Shown: positions 1-8,562 of the stretch, piece after piece
How the letters are laid out: each line of letters opens with the position of its first letter
How positions within the stretch are numbered: the stretch's first letter is position 1
DNA from: an uncultured Acetatifactor sp.
Lineage (GTDB): Bacteria; Bacillota; Clostridia; Lachnospirales; Lachnospiraceae
Length of the DNA: 64,000 bases
Direction of reading: 5' to 3'
NCBI GenBank assembly: GCA_904501885.1
Contig: CAJGCP010000004.1
Location: 1 to 64,000, forward strand
Program-made: the position numbers and the translations under genes
The notes under the pieces: generated by a model
Databases searched by the model: none
What the model saw: the letters and a program-made list of their open reading frames with translations, nothing else
What the model was told of the DNA's origin: nothing

Positions 1-66
1 TGCGAACCGCAACAAGGTAATAGAAACCATGGCAAATAGTGGCCAGATGGATTCTATTGAGACCAT
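1..66 (-). CDS. Possible 5' end of an unidentified hydrophobic protein (partial)
   Basis: An open frame starts with ATG at 66-64 and runs off the left edge (22 codons visible: MVSIESIWPLFAMVSI...). Its ATG shares one base with the TAA stop of the gene upstream, which suggests translational coupling. The residues are hydrophobic, as in a signal anchor or membrane segment. Too little is visible to name a family, and the frame could be fortuitous. Confidence 0.3.
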   Translation of the reverse strand, partial: MVSIESIWPLFAMVSITLLRFA

Positions 67-614
67 TATGAATATATTGCTCTGGAACCACCGATGAATT
101 TCGGGCGTACTCGCGCGCACACCACATGGGCGTCCCCGATTTCGCCGATGCGGATACGAACAGGCACCGCAACATCCTTCATATGCATTCCAATTAAGGT
201 ATCTCCAATGTCCATTCCTACATGGGCCTTTACATGCTCTACTGCCACAGGATTCTCAAACGCCTTATAAGCTGTGGTAGCAAAGGAGCCTCCCGCCTTA
301 GGTTGGGGCACCACATTCACCACATCATATCCATAACGCTCTGCTGCTTCCTCTTCCAAAATCAAGGCACGATTCAAATGCTCACAGCACTGCGCCACTA
401 AGTATACGCCTGCTTCCTGGGCTGCCTGATAGATACCACCGAAGACTACCTCTGCCAGTTCGGGACTTGAAAAAGTACCAATGCCCGCACCGGCCACCTC
501 GCTGGTGGAACAACCCACTACAAATAATTGTCCCTCTTTGGCTGCCGCCTTATCTAACAATTCTTTCGCCGCCAAATAGGCTTCCTCTGCAATTCTTGTC
601 ATTTCTTCTGTCAT
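66..614 (-). CDS. ywlG: TIGR01440 / UPF0340 family protein (YwlG-like)
   Basis: This 182-residue protein matches the YwlG/UPF0340 family in length and in stretches such as VGCSTSEVAGAGIGTFSS near the N-terminus, VAQCCEHLNRAL mid-protein and the HVGMDIGDTLIGMHMK block. The family is widespread in Firmicutes and, to my knowledge, has no assigned biochemical role. A good ribosome-binding site (GGAGG) lies a few bases before the ATG. It sits about 70 bp downstream of the FAD oxidoreductase on the same strand and may share its transcript. No signal peptide or membrane segment is seen. The family call is firm; the function is unknown. Confidence 0.85.
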   Translation of the reverse strand: MTEEMTRIAEEAYLAAKELLDKAAAKEGQLFVVGCSTSEVAGAGIGTFSSPELAEVVFGGIYQAAQEAGVYLVAQCCEHLNRALILEEEAAERYGYDVVNVVPQPKAGGSFATTAYKAFENPVAVEHVKAHVGMDIGDTLIGMHMKDVAVPVRIRIGEIGDAHVVCARVRPKFIGGSRAIYS

Positions 615-683
615 GATAGGTTCCTCCCATCCTTCTATTTACTGTTCTTCCGAAATCCGTTACTTATACATTTCCGCATCACG

Positions 684-1901
684 TCATTTCAGGTCTTTCT
701 CGTGCAAAACAACACCCCGACGTACCAGTTCTTCCTGTAACTTGCTCACATCCAATACGCTGAAATCATCCGTCATGGCTGCTGCCAATCCTGCCGCTTC
801 ACCGGTCACGGCACAACAGGGAATCACACGCATAATATCCCACATGGATTCTGTGACAGAAACACATCTTCCGGCGGTAATCAAATTCCTCACATCCTTA
901 CCGTACAAAGTTCCAAAAGGCACCTCATACACAGGGCCACGCTTACGCCAATCAGAAACCATACCAATGGAATCTTTCATATAGGTATGCTCTTCTGCCA
1001 CATCCAAGGTATACTCACCCACTATTTTTCTGGTCATTCGCACCTGCGGAATGGAGGCAGTGGTAACAGGCCATACATCCTGCCCTTTTTCTCTCCGAGA
1101 AATTACATCTTGAAGAATAGAGCCATGGGAATCCTGCATCATTCGGGACAATTCTTCTGTCTCTAATCCGGCATAGCGTTTTCTCCCTCTATCCTTCTCT
1201 CTATCCGCATCCGTCTTTTGGTCATCGGGAATATCCGCAAATCCTAACATATTCAGATGGTATCCCTTTTCATCTATAAAATAATACCAGGACGCCAACA
1301 CATTTCCCTGTCGGAAGGTTTCTGTCTGTGCTTTTGCAAACTTGGCAATGTCACAATCTCCGGTGGCATCCACCACGGATACAGCCTGAATGGCCTGACG
1401 GCCGGATTTGCCCTCTATCAGCACTGACGAAATTTTGTCTTTTTTCACTTTCACTGCCACAGCAGATGCGCCGTATATGATCTCCACACCCTCTTTGCGT
1501 AGCAGTTGTTCTACCAATATCGCAAACAAATGAGGATTATACTGTGTTTCGAAACGCATGCTCTTTTCGTTTCGCTTCGGAACTTTTTCTTCATCCAGCC
1601 AAATATCCGGATAGGGCATTCCTATTTGCGGCTCCATTCCCATGGAAATGGACAGACGGAACAGTTCCTCTGCAATGCCGAAGGAAACCTGCTTTCCCAT
1701 GCCGTCGCACAGGGGCAGATAGATGGTTACCAACCCGGCAGTACCTAAACCGCCCAGGGTATAGGTCTTTTCTAAAAGGATTACCTTTTTATGACTTCTG
1801 GCTGCTGAGAGCGCTGCCGCAATCCCACCGAAACCGCCGCCACACACCAGCACGTCACAGGTGTGCGCAATGGGGGACACTATTCTTTCTCTGACCTTCA
1901 T
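684..1901 (-). CDS. FAD-dependent oxidoreductase (FAD_oxidored family)
   Basis: This 405-residue protein has an N-terminal Rossmann dinucleotide-binding motif (DVLVCGGGFGGIAAALSAA, residues 16-34; GxGxxG at G21, G23, G26), followed by an acidic LLEK strand end and a VVDATGDCDIAKFA segment, the second FAD-contacting motif of this superfamily. Members resemble the large PF12831 group of flavoproteins, whose substrates are mostly unknown. A C-terminal segment (LITAGRCVSVTESMWDIMRVIPCCAVTGEAAG) matches the FAD-closing motif of the same group. No signal peptide is present, so it is probably cytosolic. A GGAGG motif precedes the ATG. It is followed by ywlG on the same strand; the neighbours do not reveal the substrate. 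Confidence 0.85.
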   Translation of the reverse strand: MKVRERIVSPIAHTCDVLVCGGGFGGIAAALSAARSHKKVILLEKTYTLGGLGTAGLVTIYLPLCDGMGKQVSFGIAEELFRLSISMGMEPQIGMPYPDIWLDEEKVPKRNEKSMRFETQYNPHLFAILVEQLLRKEGVEIIYGASAVAVKVKKDKISSVLIEGKSGRQAIQAVSVVDATGDCDIAKFAKAQTETFRQGNVLASWYYFIDEKGYHLNMLGFADIPDDQKTDADREKDRGRKRYAGLETEELSRMMQDSHGSILQDVISRREKGQDVWPVTTASIPQVRMTRKIVGEYTLDVAEEHTYMKDSIGMVSDWRKRGPVYEVPFGTLYGKDVRNLITAGRCVSVTESMWDIMRVIPCCAVTGEAAGLAAAMTDDFSVLDVSKLQEELVRRGVVLHEKDLK

Positions 1902-2035
1902 CCCATGTTCCTCCGAAAATATATCAGTTCAATCTGTGCTTGGTTTTATTTTACCACATGACAATCTAATATGACATCTTTTTTTACAGTCCGTTTTCTT
2001 GTCGTTTTACGGGGCTTTGTTTACAATCCACGCAA

Positions 2036-2065
2036 AGAATAAATCACACAAAAAAAGCCACAATA
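2036..2065 (+). promoter_or_regulatory. Possible sigma-G-type promoter of the germination gene
   Basis: AGAATA (2036-2041) and CACAATA (2059-2065) are 17 bp apart and resemble the forespore sigma-G pattern TGAATA / CATACTA, about 30 bp before the ATG. No convincing sigma-A promoter is visible here. The match is imperfect in both boxes, so this is a suggestion supported mainly by the spore role of the gene. Confidence 0.35.
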
Positions 2066-2094
2066 GTTGGTAATCAATAATAAAGGGGATATTT

Positions 2095-3594
2095 ATGAGC
2101 ACTTCAAATACATCATCCGCAAACGATAATTTGTCGCAGGGCAACATGCTACAGCTTTCCAAGAAGCTACAGGACAATATCCAACTGATTTCCACCCAAT
2201 TCCCTGTGGGAGTAAGTTATGACCTGATTACCAGAGAATTGCACGTGGGCGATACCAAGGCATACCTTCTGGCCATCAATGGGATGTGCAAGACGGATAT
2301 CCTGCAAAAGATTTTCTCCGATTTGCAAAATCCCCTTTATGTGGAAAATCCCACCGTGGAAAATATCGCAAATTTCATCAGCCATAAAGTGGGATATACC
2401 AGTGTGCAACTGATGGATTCCTGGGAAGAAATACAATTAAATGTGCTCTGTGGTCCCGTGGCATTATTTTTAGACGGATTTGCCCAAGCCATTGTCATCG
2501 ATGTCCGTACGTATCCCACCCGCAGCATTGAAGAGCCGGATATGGAGCGGGTCACCAAAGGCTCCCGGGACGGTTTTGTGGAAGCCATGCTTACCAATGC
2601 CAACCTGTTGCGTCGGCGGATCCGATCCCCGAAGTTGGTCTTCTCCAGACATTTCGTAGGAAAGGAAAGCCGCACGGATGTGGCGATTGCCTATCTGCAA
2701 GACAAAGCGGACCCATCTCTTTTGGCTCGTTTGGAGCAGGCCATTGACGCACTGGACGTAACCTCCCTGACCATGGGGGCCAAAAGTTTAGAGGAACTAC
2801 TGATTACAAAACGCTGGTGGAATCCCCTGCCCTGTGTTTTGACTACGGAACGCCCGGATGTGGCCAGCAGTTATCTCCTGGAAGGTCATATTCTGGTGAT
2901 GGTGGACAATTCCCCCTTGGTATTGGTTTTCCCCTGTTCCATATTTCAATTTACGCAAAGTCCCGAAGATTATTATAAAAGTCCTTTCGTGGGGACTTAT
3001 TTCCGATTGGTGCGGTTTCTGTGTATTCCAATCAGCCTTCTTTTAATGCCTACTTTTCTCCTGCTGGGAGCACATTTCCCGGAGCTGACCGAAGCCTGGA
3101 AACTGATGGATATGGAAGGCATAACTGCCCCACGATTATTTTTCTATGTGATGGCCGTAGAATTTATTCTAGATTTGTTTCAGTATTCCTCTGCCCTGAC
3201 CTCCGACAAATATTCCGGCGCCCTCTCCATCGTCAGCGGTCTCATCATCGGCGATGTGGCCGTACAATTGCAGTGGGCTTCCACCGAAGTCCTGTTTTAT
3301 GCTGCCATCACGTTGCTGGCATCCCTGTCCTTGTCCGACAGCGGCTTCCGGGACGGCATCCGCCTGATGCGCATTTTCTTACTTCTGCTCACAGGCTTCT
3401 TTGGCTTACCCGGCTTTTTGTGTAGTCTTTTTGTGGTTCTTATTTCCACTGCCACCACCCCCACCTTCGGCAAGTTCAGCTACCTGTGGCCTCTGTTTCC
3501 CTTCAACAAAAAAGCCCTGGGCAGACTGCTGTTCCGCAGCCCTACGCCCAAGGCTCAACCATCCACTGTGTGGGGAAGAGGGAAGGTGGAGTGA
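2095..3594 (+). CDS. Spore germination protein, GerA/SpoVAF family
   Basis: This 499-residue protein has the GerA-family architecture. A soluble N-terminal half of about 280 residues carries GPVALFLDG and the family hallmark EEPDMERVTKGSRDGFVEAM followed by NANLLRRRIRSPKL. A C-terminal half of about five membrane segments begins near residue 300. GerA A-subunits and SpoVAF sit in the spore inner membrane and act in nutrient-triggered germination. The length is close to that of SpoVAF and of GerAA. No GerAB- or GerAC-like partner and no spoVA genes lie next to it, so it is a solo gene here. It is one of only three protein genes on the plus strand left of the origin. Assignment to SpoVAF rather than a GerAA receptor subunit is uncertain. 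Confidence 0.88.
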   Translation: MSTSNTSSANDNLSQGNMLQLSKKLQDNIQLISTQFPVGVSYDLITRELHVGDTKAYLLAINGMCKTDILQKIFSDLQNPLYVENPTVENIANFISHKVGYTSVQLMDSWEEIQLNVLCGPVALFLDGFAQAIVIDVRTYPTRSIEEPDMERVTKGSRDGFVEAMLTNANLLRRRIRSPKLVFSRHFVGKESRTDVAIAYLQDKADPSLLARLEQAIDALDVTSLTMGAKSLEELLITKRWWNPLPCVLTTERPDVASSYLLEGHILVMVDNSPLVLVFPCSIFQFTQSPEDYYKSPFVGTYFRLVRFLCIPISLLLMPTFLLLGAHFPELTEAWKLMDMEGITAPRLFFYVMAVEFILDLFQYSSALTSDKYSGALSIVSGLIIGDVAVQLQWASTEVLFYAAITLLASLSLSDSGFRDGIRLMRIFLLLLTGFFGLPGFLCSLFVVLISTATTPTFGKFSYLWPLFPFNKKALGRLLFRSPTPKAQPSTVWGRGKVE

Positions 3595-3607
3595 AGACTT
3601 ATCCCCT

Positions 3608-3793
3608 CTACGGATGATAAGGATTTGGTTTGAAAAATAGAATAACTAAATCTATTACCACACCAATACCACACAAACCTCCTGTGCAAACATACAATAT
3701 TCCCAATAGAATTCTTCCCTCGTAAAACTTGTGCGCGCCCAACACACCCAAAAACAAACAGAGGAAAAACGATACCCATTTATTCTTTGCCAT
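3608..3793 (-). CDS. Small TM2-domain membrane protein
   Basis: This 61-residue protein consists almost entirely of a TM2 domain: two hydrophobic helices joined by a short turn, with the diagnostic LGVLGAHKFYEGRILLGILY followed by a second helix containing GIGVVIDLVILFF. TM2 proteins are small integral membrane proteins of unclear function that often lie beside accessory or stress genes. The start is supported by AAGGAGAA about ten bases upstream. It follows the 336-residue unknown protein by 21 bp and is probably the last gene of that unit. Its stop lies only 13 bp from that of the convergent germination gene. Confidence 0.8.
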   Translation of the reverse strand: MAKNKWVSFFLCLFLGVLGAHKFYEGRILLGILYVCTGGLCGIGVVIDLVILFFKPNPYHP

Positions 3794-3814
3794 AACATAA
3801 ATTCTCCTTATTCT

Positions 3815-4825
3815 TTAGAATTTTAGATGATAGTATATTGTTTGAGAACTCTCTTTTACCGATTTTGTCTCCAAAGAATTGCTCTGTTTAACGCCCATAT
3901 CTTTTGCAACTGCATCAATTGAAACTGCCGTTTTCCGACTTAGCGTGGCGGATGACGCACCACTTAATTGCAATTCTTTTGAGGCAATCTTCTTGCCTTC
4001 CGTCAATCGAAAATTGATTAGATTTTGAATATTAGGGTCGTGGGCAAACCACTTTAACTCCGGCATCTCCGCCTTTCGAAGTCCCTTAAAAACGGCCTCA
4101 CTTTTGCTTTCAAATTTCGTCATATAGTCCGATGCAGACTCCGATGTTTCTCCAACTGCCACACTGTTTTTTCCCATATAAGGCACCTTAACATTAGTGT
4201 CTGATTGACTCATTCTTTTGTCTCTCTGGTGCTCCTGGTTGACCATATGAATTGTACATTTCTTTGCTCCTAAGCAACGGGCAATGTTTTCTAATTCTGC
4301 CACTTTTGCGTCATGGGAAAACTGAAAAATAGAGTCTGTATTTATGTACCGGGTCCTGTCAAAAACATCTACATAGTATATTGCGTTACAGGTGGCATTA
4401 GGCACAAAGGTAATACCGCTTTGCTGTATGTACTCGTCATACAAATACAAAACTTCTTCGTTTTGCTTCATTTCTCTCCATCCAATAGCTCCCTCGCAAA
4501 CATCTATATCCCTTCTAACTGCATCATCAACAATACAGATGATATTAGGAAGGTGAAAACTAGGGCTTTTGTATTCATCCTCAAATAAAGGGTTAAACTT
4601 TTGCAAACGCTTGTTGTATCGATTCTCCTTATTCTTTCCAGAGATATCTTTCGCACTCTTTTTTATTTCACCAGCCAACATTTTGCTTCCACTAACGGTA
4701 TAAGCAAGAGCACCTGCGACGAGATCTTTACTTTTCTTTCCCGATTCCGTGGCAATCTCTGCAACATTTGATACAAGGTGATTTGCCGATTTAATCAGGT
4801 TAGTCTTTATGTTTTTATCATCCAT
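3815..4825 (-). CDS. Unrecognised 336-residue protein
   Basis: I do not recognise this protein. The first 75 residues are rich in Lys, Ala and Ser and look helical, with a mildly hydrophobic stretch (SKDLVAGALAYTVSGSKMLAGEI) that could touch a membrane. The middle (about 85-200) looks globular, with FHLPNIICIVDDAVRRDIDVCEGAIGW and repeated Tyr/Asp motifs; it ends with AELENIARCLGAKKCTIHM. The last 80 residues are again charged and Ser-rich. There is no clear signal peptide. AAGGGGAA precedes the ATG. It is 29 bp downstream of a membrane protein gene and 21 bp upstream of the TM2 gene, so the three may work together at the membrane. That is inference from spacing. Confidence 0.6.
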   Translation of the reverse strand: MDDKNIKTNLIKSANHLVSNVAEIATESGKKSKDLVAGALAYTVSGSKMLAGEIKKSAKDISGKNKENRYNKRLQKFNPLFEDEYKSPSFHLPNIICIVDDAVRRDIDVCEGAIGWREMKQNEEVLYLYDEYIQQSGITFVPNATCNAIYYVDVFDRTRYINTDSIFQFSHDAKVAELENIARCLGAKKCTIHMVNQEHQRDKRMSQSDTNVKVPYMGKNSVAVGETSESASDYMTKFESKSEAVFKGLRKAEMPELKWFAHDPNIQNLINFRLTEGKKIASKELQLSGASSATLSRKTAVSIDAVAKDMGVKQSNSLETKSVKESSQTIYYHLKF

Positions 4826-4854
4826 TTTTTGCTTTCCCCTTTTCTTTGGTTCAA

Positions 4855-5772
4855 TTAGGTCTCACTGTTATCAGGCAAAGCCTTAATCTCATCATCTGCG
4901 GCAGGCTTTTTTAACTTATTTAATAATCCTACCTTATCTTTGCTTGGCATAGAAATCTTAACACCAAACAGAATCTTCACAAACCATATTACCACGAAGA
5001 AAACAATAATAGGAATAGCACAATACGCAATAATGAACACAGCGATTGCATCGATAAAATCATTGAGTTTTTGCTTTGCCCAATCGATTCCTTTTGACAA
5101 CCCATTACTAACCGTGTCCTTTACTTTGTTTGTAGTATCCTTTACCTTATCAGTAGTAATTTTCCACCAACTTCTATTTTCCTCTTCCGCTTCTACCTCT
5201 TCTTCTACCTCGGGAGCTTCCTCTACTTGTTCTGTTTCTTCGTTTTGTTCAATATCTGCTACGAGGTCTGTTATGGTATCCTGATTTACCTCATAAATCA
5301 AATCACTTATTCGTAAACTGAAAGGCACTATCAGTGAAATCACTACTGCAAATACCGCTATTTTTAGAGATAACAACTTTAATATGTCCTTTTTTGCAAG
5401 AATAGCAATAATAAATATTGCACATGCTGCCGGAATAAGGATATTGTACGATAAATATCCAAGTACCGTCAGCAGTGATTTTTCTAATACCAGCGCGCAA
5501 ACTACAATTAACAAATAGGAACCAATATCCATAATTTCATTTGCAATAGGGGTGGATGCGTCTCCCGGTATTGCTGCAATCAGAGTTGATGCTGTTATTG
5601 CCGCAGCAGTAACTCCCATAACTGTTGCTTTTTTCTCGTCAATCGATTGGATTGTTCTTGCATATGTTCTTGCATCTGTTGCCCGGTCAGCCACTACAAA
5701 TATCGACAACAATGCAATTACTATGCTGATAATGATGGTAATCCATTTCTTGCTCTTTTGTAAGTTTTTCAT
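4855..5772 (-). CDS. Unrecognised multi-pass membrane protein with acidic linker
   Basis: The protein is 305 residues if translation starts at the ATG at 5772, which has AAAGGAGG eight bases upstream; an upstream ATG at 5862 lacks a comparable site and overlaps a terminator hairpin. After a short basic N-terminus comes a membrane segment (WITIIISIVIALLSIFVV), three or four further hydrophobic segments up to about residue 175, then a strongly acidic Glu/Val linker (EEAPEVEEEVEAEEE). An amphipathic stretch with two near-identical TDKVKDTTNKVKDTV units follows, then a last membrane helix (AVFIIAYCAIPIIVFFVVIWF) and a basic tail. I do not recognise the family. It lies just upstream of the 336-residue protein gene on the same strand. 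Confidence 0.6.
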   Translation of the reverse strand: MKNLQKSKKWITIIISIVIALLSIFVVADRATDARTYARTIQSIDEKKATVMGVTAAAITASTLIAAIPGDASTPIANEIMDIGSYLLIVVCALVLEKSLLTVLGYLSYNILIPAACAIFIIAILAKKDILKLLSLKIAVFAVVISLIVPFSLRISDLIYEVNQDTITDLVADIEQNEETEQVEEAPEVEEEVEAEEENRSWWKITTDKVKDTTNKVKDTVSNGLSKGIDWAKQKLNDFIDAIAVFIIAYCAIPIIVFFVVIWFVKILFGVKISMPSKDKVGLLNKLKKPAADDEIKALPDNSET

Positions 5773-5860
5773 TTGTTTGGCCTCCTTTGTGGATTTTCTT
5801 CTTAGTATTATAGCACAAAGATTGCTATATTGCACCTTTTCTACAAGAAATACCTTATAC

Positions 5861-5892
5861 AACCCCCAGAATTTAAATGACTTCTGGGGGTT
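5861..5892. terminator. Strong hairpin, likely bidirectional terminator
   Basis: AACCCCCAGAA (5861-5871) and TTCTGGGGGTT (5882-5892) form an 11-bp perfect stem with a 10-base loop. T-rich tracts follow on both sides (TTTTG rightward, TTGTAT leftward). It separates the lipoprotein/193-residue membrane protein unit from the three-gene unit downstream. Confidence 0.75.
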
Positions 5893-5929
5893 TTGTATTC
5901 ATGCTTCCAGCAGTAAGGAAAGCATTACA

Positions 5930-6511
5930 TTATTCAATGACCTTTCTGTCCTCAATCTTTTTTTTCGCTTCTCTTTTAATGTTTATATTCGTAACTATCA
6001 TCCAAACAGCACCAGCAAAGGCAATGATTGCAGCAATTATCAACACATAGTAGCCTATGCCCCATGCATATGTTTCCTCAGAAACAATAAAAGTTTCTCT
6101 CATCATAAAATTGAGAAAAAAGAATACACCGCAAGTCAGCAAATCAAAAATGATAACAACTACTGGCTTTTTGATCATGACAAACAGAACTGTTAATGCC
6201 GTACAACTACCAAGCACCGCCACAATCACCTTTGCGATTATGCCCTCATCCTCTCCAAACAAACCAATTACAATATTACTAGCAGAAACAACCGGAACAT
6301 TTGCCAAGTCACTTGCCGTAAGTTCTAGGGATTCATTCTCCACTCTGTCTGGATTTTTCTCAATGTAATCTGCCAAATTACCTACAGCTGTGACATATGG
6401 TAGTATTAGTGCCACAACCATAACTATCACGCCTATTAACATGACAACAAAAGGAGTCATACTCATCTCTTTTTTATTTTCATTAATTAAATCATATCTT
6501 GTTTCATCCAT
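5930..6511 (-). CDS. Unrecognised four-helix membrane protein
   Basis: This protein is 193 residues from the ATG at 6511, chosen because GGAAGGAT lies just upstream; an in-frame ATG 11 codons earlier lacks such a site. A charged N-terminus (MDETRYDLINENKKEMS) is followed by one membrane helix (FVVMLIGVIVMVVALILPYV), an extracytoplasmic-looking acidic loop of about 60 residues, and three further helices; it ends in a very basic tail (IKREAKKKIEDRKVIE). I know of no family match. It is the next gene after the leucine-rich-repeat lipoprotein on the same strand, which suggests a joint role at the cell envelope. Confidence 0.6.
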   Translation of the reverse strand: MDETRYDLINENKKEMSMTPFVVMLIGVIVMVVALILPYVTAVGNLADYIEKNPDRVENESLELTASDLANVPVVSASNIVIGLFGEDEGIIAKVIVAVLGSCTALTVLFVMIKKPVVVIIFDLLTCGVFFFLNFMMRETFIVSEETYAWGIGYYVLIIAAIIAFAGAVWMIVTNINIKREAKKKIEDRKVIE

Positions 6512-6598
6512 ATTATTATCCTTCCATATTAGGTGACATAACAAAAAATTTGTCAGCTGTTTTACCCTTTTTTCTCTGCTTACTATTTAAACTATTGG

Positions 6599-8401
6599 CT
6601 ACATAGCTATTTCAAGCAACTTTTTTGTAACCCGAGCTTGAACATCAATATAGTATGCTGCCTCCTCAGCTCCCATTTCTATATCCTCCCAAGATTCAAA
6701 ATCTGCTACAAAATCCGCATACTGCGTCATATAATCTGCGTAATCAGAAAGAAGGCTTAAGTCTCCAGGATTATCCATGTACTTTTTCATAAATGCAACA
6801 TATTCATCCACAAATTTTTCGTAACTGTCCATGGCTTCCTTAAAAGCCGGATCTAAGTCCGTTTTTGTCTCATTTTGCGCAGTCTCACTTTGTTTTATCT
6901 CGTTTTGTGGCAACGCTTTTTGTTCAATCTTACTGTCTTGCTTTGTATCGCTTACAACACTTTCCGGAACAACTCCTCTCGAAGCCGGCGCATCTGCCAG
7001 GCTTGGACAATTTGCAAAAGCATCTTTTCCAATGGCCGTATCGTCTCCCCAAACATAAACTGATGTTAATGCCCTACAACCATCAAACGCATGGTTTCCA
7101 ACAGAATGAACCTCACTTGGAATACTTACCTCCTCGATTCCAGTACAGCCAGCAAATGCATAATCCCCTATAATTTCACAGCCCCAGATATAGATATCAG
7201 TGACACCCGTACATCCTTCAAAAGCATGTGCACCAACAATGTCTGTACTACTACTAATACTAATTTCTGGCAACCCAACACAATCAGCAAAGGCATAGTC
7301 CCCTATATCGGGATCTCCCCAAATATAGAGTTCTTTCAAATTACTACATCCCTCAAAAGCATGATTCCCAATAACCTCGGTGTCACTCGAGATACTAAAT
7401 TCCGTCAAACCAGTACAGCCGGCAAATGCATAATCTCCAATCTCCTCTACCTCTGCCCACATAATTACGCTTTCTAGTGTAGTGCAATCCTCAAAAGCGC
7501 CTTCTGCTATACGGACAACATCCTCACCCTCATATTCCGAACTAATTGTAATTCGGTTTCCTTCTCCCTGATACCCGACTACCTCTGCATCTCCTTCGGA
7601 ATTTATTTTGTAGACTACCTCGAAATCAACATAAACTTTAGCTTCTTCCGATGCTCTTTTTGCATCTTCTTCAGCTTTCTTCTCGTCATACTCAGCAACG
7701 ATTGCGTCAACATCAAAATTATCATTCCAGCAAAAAGCAGAATTCATTGCAGACCATAAGCCATACAAATACGATCTTTCTTTAGACCACTTCTTATATA
7801 CAGCCGATCTTGCATCTGACCACACTCTATAACTTTCACTTCTCGCATCGCTCCACTCCTTGTATGGCATATCATCCTGCGCATCATATATGATTCCATC
7901 ATAGTATGCGTCATATAAATCTTCCAACGCATCTTCATAGAGATTGTCGTAATATTCATCCATCGCATCTTCGTATACTGTGTCATAGAATTTATCCAAC
8001 AGGTCTTCGCAGAACTCGCTATATTTATGATCCGGATTGTTTGCTATCAGTTTAAAATAAACAATAGCATTCTCTCGTGTTCTTGCAAAAAGATTATCTG
8101 ACTCCTCTAAAACAGTGTTAACCCACTCATCAATTAATCCCTTGTTTTTTGCGTAATCCGGATATATCACCCCAACCTCCGCAAAAGTATCTATTTCCTT
8201 CTGCAATAAACTGTCGATAACACTCACAAAATCATCTGCAATATTCATAAGAACAACTTCTGGATCATTTTCATCCAAACTCTCCTTTATAGCCGCTTGA
8301 GTAGAAGCCTCCCCTATAGTCGCTTTGTTTTCCTGCTTTCCGCACCCAATTATAGAGCACAATGTCACAACTAAAAGTAATACCATTATTCCTTTTTTCA
8401 T
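6599..8401 (-). CDS. BspA-like leucine-rich-repeat lipoprotein
   Basis: This 600-residue secreted lipoprotein has a signal peptide (MKKGIMVLLLVVTLCSIIGC) with lipobox IIGC, lipid-modified Cys at 20. Residues 40-180 are acidic and helical, rich in Asp, Tyr and Glu. Residues 183-222 contain four consecutive 11-residue units starting WSDARS/WSDARS/WSKERS/WSAMNS. Residues 296-470 are BspA-type (LRR_5) repeats with GDYAFAGCTGL-like cores. A Gln/Lys-rich linker and a C-terminal helical domain follow. BspA-type proteins of Bacteroidetes, Firmicutes and protists are surface or secreted proteins, several implicated in adhesion. The ATG has GGAGG nine bases upstream. The promoter carries an inverted repeat that also occurs at the divergent merR-like gene, suggesting control by that regulator. 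Ligand and role are unknown. Confidence 0.85.
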   Translation of the reverse strand: MKKGIMVLLLVVTLCSIIGCGKQENKATIGEASTQAAIKESLDENDPEVVLMNIADDFVSVIDSLLQKEIDTFAEVGVIYPDYAKNKGLIDEWVNTVLEESDNLFARTRENAIVYFKLIANNPDHKYSEFCEDLLDKFYDTVYEDAMDEYYDNLYEDALEDLYDAYYDGIIYDAQDDMPYKEWSDARSESYRVWSDARSAVYKKWSKERSYLYGLWSAMNSAFCWNDNFDVDAIVAEYDEKKAEEDAKRASEEAKVYVDFEVVYKINSEGDAEVVGYQGEGNRITISSEYEGEDVVRIAEGAFEDCTTLESVIMWAEVEEIGDYAFAGCTGLTEFSISSDTEVIGNHAFEGCSNLKELYIWGDPDIGDYAFADCVGLPEISISSSTDIVGAHAFEGCTGVTDIYIWGCEIIGDYAFAGCTGIEEVSIPSEVHSVGNHAFDGCRALTSVYVWGDDTAIGKDAFANCPSLADAPASRGVVPESVVSDTKQDSKIEQKALPQNEIKQSETAQNETKTDLDPAFKEAMDSYEKFVDEYVAFMKKYMDNPGDLSLLSDYADYMTQYADFVADFESWEDIEMGAEEAAYYIDVQARVTKKLLEIAM

Positions 8402-8444
8402 TCTTCAATTCCTCCATTTACACAAGATAAAGTTTTATATCAAA

Positions 8445-8474
8445 ACCCTAAATCTGCACGCCCCGTGCAGTCAA
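8445..8474 (-). promoter_or_regulatory. Promoter and operator of the LRR lipoprotein gene
   Basis: On the minus strand TTGACT (8474-8469) is followed 18 bp later by a weak -10 TAGGGT (8450-8445). The spacer is filled by a perfect inverted repeat CTGCACG-GGG-CGTGCAG (8454-8470) that overlaps the last two bases of the -35. An identical-arm repeat sits in the same place at the divergent promoter. The geometry (dyad between -35 and a poor -10) is that of MerR-family operators. Confidence 0.65.
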
Positions 8475-8562
8475 CCCCTATCCCGCATATTTCAAATTAT
8501 ATATCTTCTTTTCGCGAAATTTACATCTCCTGTTAAGAGCAACGCATAGTTGCAAAAACCTA

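Noticed and set aside
684..1894. Plus-strand frames opposite the FAD oxidoreductase
   Set aside because: They are shadows of a gene with an intact FAD-binding fold.
5773..5862. Upstream start (ATG at 5862) for the acidic-linker membrane protein
   Set aside because: It overlaps the 5861-5892 terminator hairpin and lacks a ribosome-binding site, while AAAGGAGG precedes the ATG at 5772.
7091..7477. Plus-strand frame opposite the LRR repeats
   Set aside because: It is a mirror of the repeat DNA on the other strand, with no start signals.
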